Assembly (NCBI RefSeq): GCF_008831285.2
Contig: NC_045150.1
Span: 556,001-620,000 of the forward strand
Reading direction: 5' to 3'
Length of the DNA stretch: 64,000 nt
DNA from: Nymphaea colorata
Taxonomy: Eukaryota > Streptophyta > Magnoliopsida > Nymphaeales > Nymphaeaceae
The position numbers and the translations under genes are program-made. The notes under the pieces were generated by a model. That model saw only the letters and a list, made by a program, of their open reading frames with translations, made no database searches and had not been told where the DNA came from. Each line of letters starts with the position of its first letter. Positions within the stretch are counted from its first letter, which is position 1. Below are positions 13,592 through 22,861 of the stretch, piece after piece.

Positions 13592-14801
13592 TCATTTCCC
13601 AAATTTCAACATACGTTACTCACTGGGTTTTTGGATAAAAAATTACAGCAACTACCTCCAACTGAAGCCGACCGAACCTTCCTGCAATATCTAATTGCGA
13701 CAACAAGGGAATGGCTGATTGCACTTCCCTATTTCTTTCCCTTTGATTTATGATACACCCTCATGTGTGTTTTTTTTCTTTTGTTTCATTGATGTATAAT
13801 GAGTTCTCTCTCTTTCAGTTGCAAAGAACTCAACCCTGTGGTTTCTTCGTGCTCGATTCATTTATTAACAGTGTACTTATATTTTGTTTCTGTAGATACA
13901 TCTCTATTGTCAAAAAGGAGCTCTCTCTCACTCTCTGCTACCGAGAGCTTAAGCTATGTGTTCTCTTGATTATTTTGTTTATATATTTACTTACGTGTTC
14001 TAGTCATTACCAATGTCAGAAGATATACACCAACTACGCATGCATCCATGATAGTTCATGGGTGAATTAGTGCTTATAAATGATGTATGATGTATCAATA
14101 AAATATCATTATTATAACATAATATGGACCCCATGTATTTCATATACCGAGAAAGCATAACTAGTGAGGGGAATCTAATATGTTACTCTTTATTTTGCGT
14201 GTCATCTTATGTATGTATGCACATGGAAGTACACATGATACATCCATGCATAATAACTTCTCATAAAGGCACAACTATGCTTGTGCATGACAAGGAGAAT
14301 ATGGCATATATGATACATGTTCTTTCCACATAATTACATACACACATGCATATTAATATCTACCGTTGAAAAATGAAAGGTGCCCAGTACCTTTAAGGGC
14401 TGCACAAAAACTAATGTCTGACAACCCAATCCCTACAGCTTTTAGCAGCAAGATAAAAAACACTCATCCGGAAGGCACACGGTACTAGAGAAAGAAACGA
14501 GGTTGAAGGCAAGAAGTAACTCTTGTTCTCTTCCCTAATGATACAACCTTATAATAAAAAAAAATGAGATAGCTCCCACCCATCTCTCTTTTATTTTTCA
14601 GTGGTGGCTAACTCACATAAACAAAAAGTAGTGTCCCACTACACGAAAACAATGAAAAATAATGATAATAAAATTACTAAAATAACAGATTTACCCATTT
14701 AGAACACGTAGGAAGGGAAGTACCTGTCCACTTCCAAAAAACAATGGAGAAAGATAGAATTACAAAATTCTGGGATTGTCACTAAAATATGGGGGTTTAC
14801 A
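11626..14801 (-). repeat. Gypsy LTR 3 (5' LTR, most complete, about 3.18 kb)
   Basis: It runs from TGTAATGACCCC at 11626 to GGGGGTTTACA at 14801, so TG...CA ends are present. The inner edge abuts the primer-binding site and the outer edge abuts the TGAGT target copy. It contains an ATT microsatellite at 13561-13592 where LTR 2 has a TAA/TTA tract. A GC-richer segment at 13440-13555 is conserved in all three LTRs. No convincing open reading frame is present. Confidence 0.8.
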
Positions 14802-14806
14802 TGAGT
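14802..14806. repeat. Right target-site duplication of the gypsy block (TGAGT)
   Basis: TGAGT follows the outer LTR terminus and corresponds to TGAAT at 42-46, with one substitution. The sequence beyond it is Copia-1 integrase. Confidence 0.65.
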
Positions 14807-16750
14807 GATGTTTTTGTTCCACTACCCAATTCTGTTGGATGTATGTGGACACAAAATCCATTGCTGAATGCAATGAGATGCAAGATAAGAGAAGAACTCC
14901 TGACTCAAGAACATACTTCCTAAATCATTGTGAAAAATCTTTAGTTTGTATCCAAGCTGCTGCTCAACAACTTTACGGAAAACTTGAAAACAAGCAAAGG
15001 TGTCAGCCTTATTCTCTAAAGTAAAGATCCATGGAAAACATGAACAATCATCGATGATAAGCAAATAATATTTATGTCCCTCTCTTGACAGAGCTGACCC
15101 CCATAGATCGGCATGAAGAAATTGTAAAGGGAATAAAGCATGAAATTTAGCTTTAGGAACTGGCAATTTATGCATACATCGAGCCAAAAAGTAAATATTC
15201 AAAAGTTGTAGCGAGAATTAAATTAGAAGCAACCGTTTTGTTCATCGATGCATGATTGTGTGTCCAATGCATGAGTGCCATAATTTAATAGTGATATTCA
15301 AACTCATAGAGATACCAATAGGAAAACAATTCATAGACTTAAAACTGTCAGACATCCTAACAAAGTCAAGAGATGACTCAGGTTGCAACTTATTCGTAGC
15401 AGCAACATTGAAGAAATCAACCAGGAAAACACATTCCCTCTTTAACTAGACCCTTGTGAAGCCTCACCCCATCTACACATTCATAACAATGGAACCATTA
15501 ATTGAAAATTTTATATTTCAATTATTGTCTTTAGTAAATTGGGCAACTAACAACAATTTTTTATGCATGGTGGGCACATGTAAACCATTTTTCAGAATAA
15601 ATGTAGTAGTTTGTAAAGGAAGGGTAATATTACTAACATGAGACATATTCATATTTTCACCAGTACCAACAACCAAAAGTGAGGTCTAAAGTAAGAGACT
15701 TTACCTTGTGTTGTTTTATCGTTATCGGTCATGTGATGAGTTGCCCCTATATCGGGGGTACCAAGCATTAGTTTGACTATTAATAGAAGACAAGTTACCC
15801 AAAGTAGATGACGTAGTAGTTCCAACCTGAAGAGACATAATCATAAAGGCTTTTGGAATATCGTAACATTGATGCACTGTATGGCTTTTGCAACCACAAT
15901 ATTGGCATATCACAACGTGATTAGATCTAAACAAATAGGATATAGAGAAATCACGACCACCACCATTAAATTGCCACCATTAAAAGTGGATGTTGTGGAT
16001 CCCATGATCACCATTTCTTCCCTTACTACAGCCACTACTAAAATTCCCCACATCCTTGTTGAGCAATGAAGGCTATGGCATTAGAATCAATTTGAGCTAT
16101 GTACATGGGAGGTACTAACTTAAGCTGACTCTTTTGAGGAGTGAGAAGGTCATAAATTTCTGAAAATGTTGACAAAGTTTTAAGTGTACTGACAATAGTA
16201 ATGAATACTTCATATTGGCTGGTCAGTCCGCTTAGTGTGTATAAAACAAGATCTGAATTAGGACAACGTGACTAACTATAGCAAGGCATTGCTAAGAAAT
16301 CTAACACGATGGAGATATTCTGCATAGACATGTTGCCCTTGATATTTTGCAAATAACAGTTTAAATGGATAACATGCCAGTTAGATTGAAATGAAAATTG
16401 CTATTCAAGCATGGTCCATGCATGACAAGCAGAGGTGCAAGAGATAAGTTAAGAATAGGCTTTGACAAAGTCGCTTTTACCCAACAATTGAACAGCACAC
16501 GGCCATGTGAAATATGCTTGGTTATATTTGGTTTGATTGTTGTTAAGATATTTGGATGGAGAAGGTGAAGTTCCATCAACATAGCTTAACAAATCTTGAC
16601 TAAGTATATCCTGGTGATTTGAGAATGCCACAACAAATTGTTGTGGTCGAGTTTAACCAACACAAGGGTTGTAAAAGCATTTTGCTACATAAGAGTAGAA
16701 AACACAGCAGTCACATCAACAGAAGAAGATGAAGGACTAGTTGAGGCCAT
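14807..16750 (-). pseudogene. Copia-1 gag-integrase remnant
   Basis: On the minus strand the gag begins with ATG at 16750-16748 (MASTSPSSSS), followed by a LVKLDHNN-type segment typical of copia gag N-termini. At 15722-15934 there is a CCHC zinc knuckle (CQYCGCKSHTVHQC). The protease site expected just after it is degraded. At 14822-15202 lies the integrase core, with FLHADLWG (first catalytic Asp), IFHNDLG (second Asp region) and HCIQQWILCPHTS. The region holds many stops and at least two frameshifts. Reverse transcriptase is not in this segment and would lie past the left window edge. Confidence 0.8.
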
Positions 16751-16883
16751 TGTGAATGTCTGAACCCAAATATAAGACTCAGTGCCAACAAACAAGAAGG
16801 ACTGAGAAGAAGGCGATCATCGACAACACAAACAACAGTAGTAACTTCCAATACAAATCAAGCCAATCTGGCTTTGATATCAA

Positions 16884-17054
16884 GAAAATATAAAAAAAGA
16901 ACAAGTAGAGACGAAGAAGATAACACCAATTTAAGGTGGTTCGGCTTTGTAGGTTTTTCTTCACACACAGAAAGAAAGAGGGATGAGTTTAATTTTTTAT
17001 TTATGATTCGCAGTTACGTTTGAAGCCCACAATTTGTGGGTTTGCACTTCAACA
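16884..17054 (-). repeat. Copia-1 5' LTR (about 170 bp)
   Basis: On the minus strand it starts TGTTGAAGTGCAAACC at 17054 and includes a CATAAATAAAAAATT TATA-like stretch and the AACCACCTTAAATTGGTG motif near its end. The primer-binding-like site follows directly. No second LTR is in the window, so the inner boundary is approximate. Confidence 0.65.
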
Positions 17055-18521
17055 TGATTGGCTCTGCAGGTAACCAACTCATTATGTGATCTTTATTTTC
17101 AGATGTGTGCAACCTTGCATCTTATCAATCAAGTCCTCCAATTTTATCACATGAGCCTTCCTTCTAAGAACCTATTTCTTGAACCCTTTTCTCTCCTGAC
17201 GGTGGTAGAAGGAAGTAATGCACAAGTTTACACAAAAATTTAATTATAATGCCTTTGTGCTACTTGTTAATCCTTGTTCCATAGAAAGCTGTGATATCAT
17301 TTTTCTGAACGGTGAAAGAGGCATTTGGATTTCAGCCATGAGTCCATCTGCCTTCAAATTCTGATGGTTCTTGGCTGGTCTATTCTATATTATGCTATGT
17401 AGGAGCATAAATAACTTTGGATACCATGAAGTCAGAACTAAAACATGCCCATGCACAGGCGAATACTGTTCTATGTAGAATCTTCGTCTAGATAACAGAT
17501 TGAGAGAGATTATAATATTGAATATCATCATTATATATTCCTCAAATCATTTGCACGTTCCATATAAGATCTTCCATGGCCTTGCTGTTTTCTTTTTATT
17601 GATTGTGCTTCAACTCTACTTGCACAACTAGGTATTTTTTTGTCGTTCCTTTTGACGTAAGTAAAATGATTACCTCAGTTTGTGGTTTTGGTTTCTTAAT
17701 CTTAGTTGTGGTCTGTAGTGACATCCTATGTTCCATTTTACACCCATCTTTTCTAGGATGATTGGGTCAACATGTATCTAGATACGATCATATGCATAAA
17801 GATGCCAATGCAAGTGTGCTTTTGGTGATCCATGAGTGAGGGTTTCTGAGCAAAATTAGGACTAGAGGCTTTCAACATGACAGACATGAACTTGAATGGT
17901 CCTCAGTTTGCTGAGTAGAAGAACAAGATCATGGAAGTGCCTTAATCGTTTCTAAAGTAATTTGCAATTGCGGTGGTGAAATGGGTTAATACTGTCAGTG
18001 TACATAGAATGAAGCCGTTGTAACTTGACAAAATAAATTGAGTTTCAGTTACTGTTACTCCAAAATTTTCCTGGGTCATTCGTGTTTCAATCTTTTTGGG
18101 CAGCTGTTACATAGATAAGGGATTTTGGAGGTCAATGAAGCATGTTTACTGACGGTAGATAATGTGAAGCCAAACATCTAGTAACGCCACCCTTTCTTGG
18201 GCACCTGCTTGTTGCCACTCCAATCTTCGACAGCAATTGCAATTGAATTCCATAAAAGTTGTGAATTGCATTTCAGAAATCAATTCTTTGCATTTCTTCC
18301 AAAAGTTGATGTTGCAGAGCGAACTACATGGCTGGAAACCGGAAAATGAAATGTTAAAGAATTTATTCAACCATGAAACTTTGGATTATTATTCACGTAG
18401 TTCATGGTTAAACTTTTGAAAAGAAACTTGAGAAGATTGGTTTAAAAGAAAACTGGGCAGAAACTGTGCAATTATGGTTTCTTTGCATGGGAACCCTGAT
18501 TGGAGCATGAGGCCTGCTTGC
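17055..18521. other. Gene-free spacer and probable 3' UTR of the cellulose-synthase-companion gene
   Basis: No reading frame here is recognisable and no repeat was found by eye. The part nearest 18521 probably holds the 3' untranslated region of the minus-strand gene that ends at 18522. The short open frames are isolated and look random. Confidence 0.5.
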
Positions 18522-19942
18522 TTAGTTAAGCAACTGACACGAGCTGTGCAGAGAAACTGATGTGCCGAGCTTGGTCGGATCCATCACCACTGAGCACTGA
18601 ACCTCAATAGAGAACCTGGGTCTCACGAGCCTACCTAAAACAAAAGCTTTTGATCTGACAACAAAGGAGAGATTCACAGGGATATTGTGATCTGGCTGCC
18701 CAGATGTGGTGAAAGCAGAAGCGGCTCCATAAAGGGGAACTCTGTCCCCTTGCAATGGCACACTCAGTGTCCTCTCGCTTCTTCTTCTCTGGTAGAAATT
18801 TTTGATCTGCCACAATCGAAACAACCCAAATCAGTGAACCCCAAAAAAGCTGTAAGCAAAGAAATCATGCAAGATTCTTTATGGTATTTTCTCGCTCCTT
18901 TCTTCTTGTGGGGGAGGTGCGGTGCTTACACATCCAGTGGCGACACTCATTTCTGAGTAGCAAAGGGTGAACGGAGAAGAAGAAACATGCACTCCGAAAA
19001 ACGTTGCCGTGTTCCGGTAAACAAGCATTAAAGTCGAATTCACAGACGACATGATTGTTGGTACGCCGGATGCATCTGACCCAGCCTGTAAGTAAAAGCT
19101 CTGAAAGCTAATACTCTGCGAGAACGAAAAATTGCCAAGAAAGTGTGAGATATGTTGTCTATTGAGTCCTCAAAAGAGCTGCCCAATTCAAAGGTCCTAC
19201 TTATGCTGATGAACAAGATGATGGTGGTGCAGATGAAAACATAGAACTTAGCGGCTTTGCTAAAATCGAGATCAACACCAGTAATCTGTGCGAAAGGATT
19301 GAATGTCTGAAGCCCTTGTAAGGGCATTCTAGTGTACCAATTATTATGCGGTAATGATCAAATGGGGACTGGATAGAGCTTAAAGAAAGAAGATAACGAT
19401 GATCAAGTATTCCAAGCAACCTTCATGGTGATGGTTGGCTTCTGAGGGCGGGCGGCTCCCCAAAGAATCAGAGACAAGAGAGAGAAGAGGAGGAGAATGC
19501 AGAGGAGGAACAGGAGGAAGTAGCAATTTCGGCGGCTCCCGTTCTCTTGGTCTTCTTCCTCCTCAAGCAGGCCTTCCTCTTCTATTGTAGGAATGGTGCT
19601 GCGGGTCCAGAGATTGTCTCTCTTGCCGCTCGTGCAATTGTCGGAGGTCTCGTTGGAGGGGACCCTGCTGGCGCCCGTTTTCAAGGAGACGCGCATCCTG
19701 CTGCCGGTGGACGAGCGGCGGCCGCTGGTGGGGGAGCGGCAGCCGCTGGAAGAGCGGTAGGCGGTGGAGGTGCGGCCCGGTGATTCCATTGGGCTGAGCA
19801 CCGTCGTCGAGGACATCGACGTCTTCTCCCCATAATGAGAGTCGCCGGAGGGGCTTTCTACGTAGTAGACGGGCTGCTGCGGCGACCGACTTGGAGACGA
19901 TTCGCCGAAGCTTGTTTCCTCTGAATCTGTCATGGCATGCAT
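18522..19942 (-). CDS. Companion-of-Cellulose-Synthase-type LEA_2 transmembrane protein, three exons
   Basis: Exons are 19942-19421 (174 codons), 19115-18930 (62) and 18806-18522 (94 plus stop TAA). Both introns are GT-AG and phase 0, and the product is 330 aa. The start fits the family's MHA-TDSE opening, and YYVESPSGDSHYGEK and VLSPMESP are hallmark motifs. Residues 1-139 form a Ser/Arg-rich cytosolic tail ending in an acidic patch (EEEGLLEEEE). Residues 140-162 are one membrane helix. The rest is an LEA_2/NHL-like external domain with NSTLMLVYRNTATFFGVHV and, in exon 3, NFYQRRRSERT and LSFVVRSKAFVLG. Arabidopsis CC1 and CC2 bind microtubules through this tail and accompany cellulose synthase, sustaining cellulose synthesis under salt stress. 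The loop between PLYG and VNLSFVVRS lacks the Pro/Lys-rich run I recall in CC1. The gene looks intact. Membership is firm; the exact paralogue is not. Confidence 0.88.
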
Positions 19943-20964
19943 TTTTCAGACCCCCAACGCCGTGAACCGATCTCGTGCTCTTTGGTGTTCCGCGGCTTCT
20001 AATTTTCTCCGTGCTACAAGAAGAAGAAGGGTGGGACACTTGGGAAGTGATGGAGGAGAGTGAGGGAAGCGAGAAGGAACCCGGGAGGAGGGTCGCAGCC
20101 TCCGATTCCGGTGGCGGAGGAAAACGGAAACTCAACATGTTCGTTATACGTCAGCTAGATTTTCATTTTGACCAACCCGTTTTTAACTTCATCCCATAAA
20201 AGTGCCTTTTATTTCTGAAATTTTTAAAAGAACTCTTCCTCTACATGTCCCAGGTGGACCGAACAATAGGTATCTCTTTGACCCATCGTTAAGGGGTACC
20301 TATTATGTATATGGGCCTTTAGATGGTGCACAAATAACAGGCATGTGCATATCAGCCTTATCTTAAGTGCCTAAATTACTCAAATGCTCTTGAAAAAGGG
20401 AAAACATAGTCATAAGTAACTTGGGATTTATGAATTCAACATGCAAAAATTACCAAGTCATGTGGGTAAGTGATGCGTTATTGGGAGAGGAAGGTCGTTT
20501 TTATTCTTATTAGATTAAGTTAGTTTTGGTTGAGGGTGACTTAAGTGTCAAGGCATTCGTGATGACGACGGAATGACCAATCACATGATCTCATGTGGCT
20601 GCATGGCATCACCATCTGGTGATGAGGGCATTCTACGTTTGTTGGTAGCCCTAACAAATAACCGCGTTTTAGCCTCTTAAAAAAAAATCTTCAAAAATTA
20701 CAACTCATTATATGGAAGCGTGTGAGAGGTTGTTTTAAGAATTAATGACAAAATGATTACTCAAAATGGAGGTCTCGTTGTTTGATAACATATAGCACCG
20801 AAGCTCCACCACCTGTTGCCCATATGCCTATATTTCCGGTGGCCTGGTAAACGCTCAAGAACGATTCAATCTCGGCTCTAATTTCTAACGAAATTCCCAG
20901 TGTGTCGCTTGCTTCTGCTGAGAGCTGCATGCGTACTGGGTAGAACCAGAAAAAAACCGCTCTG

Positions 20965-21002
20965 TCGAGGCCTGAATCTCTCGATCGACGTCGAGGATTC
21001 AG

Positions 21003-21033
<31 letters not shown>

Positions 21034-21196
21034 GCTTTCAAGTGGCGGTAGAGGCTGAATCCCTGGACCGCTCGACGGGCCTGAAACCCTCGACGGATTC
21101 AACCTTGAATCTCTCTCTCTCTCTCTCTCTCTGGTTTCATGCCTAAAACCCTCGCCGGTGAGGGTTTCAGGTCGACGGATGCAGGCCATCTCTCTC
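20965..21196. repeat. CT microsatellites with flanking GC-richer palindromes
   Basis: Two (CT)n tracts (21007-21033 and 21111-21132) separate three related GC-richer blocks. One block holds a hairpin with arms GGCCTGAATC and GATTCAGGCC (about 20969-21004). Another holds arms AAACCCTC and GAGGGTTT (about 21147-21168). No coding function is evident. Confidence 0.75.
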
Positions 21197-21410
21197 TGGT
21201 TAATAATTTAACTAATAAATTATTTAAAAAAATTATAAGCAACTTTTATTTGTCAACATTTCAGCGGCACCTTAAAATTCGGCTGCCCGTTTAAAAATGG
21301 AATTTGAGCCTTTTTTTTTTCTTTTGGGGCAACCACAGTTGATAATGGATCAGTGATCCTTATGCAAGAGAGAACTCAGTTTCGACCGAACACCCGTCAC
21401 TTAAATGTCA

Positions 21411-21449
21411 TTTTGGAGGCGAAATTGACGCTGTTTTGCCTCCAAAACG
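21411..21449. repeat. Short inverted repeat
   Basis: TTTTGGAGGC is followed after a short spacer by GCCTCCAAAA, giving perfect 10 bp arms. It could be the core of an old foldback element or chance. There is no adjacent gene. Confidence 0.6.
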
Positions 21450-21636
21450 GTGTTTAAGCATGTCAATCCAACATGTCCATAGTCTTTTACATATTTGATT
21501 ATATGCATGCACAATCTTTAATTCCAATGAGCATTTAAAGATACAGAAAGCGACCAAATTAAAAAATATAAAGAGGGCCCTCAAAGATCATATATTTAAT
21601 TTTTTGTGCCAAATAGTTCCTATCGGTTTGAATTCA

Positions 21637-21758
21637 ACTTTAATGTCTTCCTTAGTGAGACCAACTTGACTAGATAAATCAAACGGACTGTCACCTGACT
21701 TTAATGTCTTCCTTAGTGAGACCAACTTGATTAGATAAATCAAACGGACTGTCACCTG
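21637..21758. repeat. Tandem duplication, two units of 61 bp
   Basis: Unit 1 (21637-21697) and unit 2 (21698-21758) both begin ACTTTAATGTCTTCCTTAGT and differ at a single visible base (TTGACTAG against TTGATTAG). The near identity points to a recent duplication. Confidence 0.9.
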
Positions 21759-22654
21759 ACCTCCTAGATTTTGAAAAATGATGTTTTTTTATATAAGAAC
21801 GGTTTAGAACCGCATTAATTAACTATAGCACAATGTTAAGCTACATCAATTAGATCCTCATCAATCAATCGAAGCGAATGACCATGTAGATTGGTAATAC
21901 CGGTCACTCCAAATCATCCTTGAAAAGGCTCATGAACAACAAAATCAGGACACATATTAGCTTCTTTGTATGTATAACATAAGATACACTATAAATCTCG
22001 TCTCAACAATTCTTGACACTATTTCACTATTTAGAATAAAGGGTCATGAGGCTGCACTTCTTTTAGAATCTTATTCACAACTAACAAGGAAAAATGAAAT
22101 TTTACTTGTTAAAAAATTTTAAAAATTTCATGTTGGCCTTTGTAAAAATTAAAAATACAGTATTATCATAGGTCCCTCTAATAGTCGATCCCTACACTAT
22201 ATGCCCCCCCCACCCAAAAAAAAAAAAAAAAAAACCGTACCTAATTTGCCCCTGATCTCATGGCTGGGGAACGTGCATAATTCTTATAGGTAACTTGTGT
22301 AATGGCTTACAGCCACAGCTGAAAGAGGTGGAGAACTTTTGCTCGCCCTACAGTTTAGTTGAAAGAGCAATGTTATTTTTGCCTTTTTAAACCATGAGAG
22401 ATAATGTGCTACCTTATTCTTGTGGGGGTTATTTGGTAAATAAAATAATGTGTGAATGTTCCATAAATGTGCCCTAAATACTCATGGATGCTTAGATGCT
22501 TAGTTTTAGTATTTCATAAATTTGTTCCAATCTTTAGAATATTCATGGAACATTAACAGAGGGTTCCAACTACCAAACAGCCCCTTAAACTGATTGGACC
22601 TTAATTTTAAAGGTCAAGTTAGTCAATAACTATATTACATGTGACTTCAACTCA

Positions 22655-22861
22655 CATGCATGCAGGGGGGGCGAGCCATGGCCCGGGTAAGCCCAGGATT
22701 TTTTTTTTTTTTTACATTGAAAAAATCAAATTTTTTTAGTTTGACCCGACCGGTCGCTCCTCGTCGCTCCTCTTGGCCCGACCCTGGTCCGACCCTAGCC
22801 CGACCCGCAAATCGTCTTGACCTGACCCTAGAAAAAATTCTGGCTCCGCCCTGCATGCATG
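22655..22861. mobile_element. hAT-like MITE with CATGCATG target duplication
   Basis: A 191 bp element (22663-22853) has imperfect terminal inverted repeats: CAGGGGGGGCGAGCCA on the left and, on the reverse strand of the right end, CAGGGCGGAGCCAG. It is flanked by CATGCATG at 22655-22662 and 22854-22861, the 8 bp size typical of hAT elements. The CAGGG-GGAGCC terminus is common in plant hAT MITEs. The interior has a T-run and a CCGACC-rich tract and no coding capacity. The target duplication is itself a repetitive CATG string, which weakens it a little. Confidence 0.65.

Larger units (their letters stand above)
47..14801 (-). mobile_element. Tandem Ty3/gypsy block: LTR-internal-LTR-internal-LTR
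   Basis: Three related LTR regions (47-1872, 5616-about 7590, 11626-14801) alternate with two internal regions whose degenerate coding sequence is on the minus strand. The 5' LTR is therefore the right-hand one. On the minus strand the LTR starts TGTAAACCCCC and ends GGTCATTACA, and a primer-binding-like site follows it. The fullest LTR is about 3.2 kb. Long LTRs together with a pol order of PR, RT and INT suggest a chromovirus of the Del/Tekay type; the clade is inference. The left and right target duplications nearly match, so the three-LTR array probably sits in one insertion locus. Every coding region is full of stops and frameshifts, so the block is inactive. Confidence 0.8.
14802..17054 (-). 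mobile_element. Copia-1: 5' part of a minus-strand Ty1/copia element
   Basis: On the minus strand, in order: a short LTR (17054-16884), a primer-binding-like TGATATCAAAGCC (16882-16870), a gag start at 16750, a zinc knuckle, a protease/spacer region and integrase down to 14807. There the gypsy block interrupts it, and the integrase resumes at 46-1. Its right end lies about 1.5 kb downstream of the stop codon of the cellulose-synthase-companion gene. Confidence 0.8.
19943..22654. other. Upstream region of the cellulose-synthase-companion gene and gene-free spacer
   Basis: The part next to 19942 must hold the 5' UTR and promoter of the minus-strand gene; I could not assign a TATA box with confidence. 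Open frames overlapping 19563-20199 are other-frame shadows of exon 1 or its leader. Beyond 20200 there is no recognisable coding sequence, only simple repeats and one tandem duplication listed separately. A C-run followed by an A-run lies at about 22204-22233. Confidence 0.55.

Noticed and set aside
14688-14801. Gypsy LTR 3 ending at 14687 with GATTT as the flanking duplication
   Set aside because: The sequence after 14687 repeats an LTR-end-like segment and finishes in GGGGGTTTACA at 14801, where the flank matches the left target copy far better.
19563-20138. 191-codon open frame on the minus strand, Pro/Ser/Arg-rich
   Set aside because: It overlaps exon 1 of the companion gene in another frame. 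The exon's own frame has family motifs throughout, so this is a compositional shadow.
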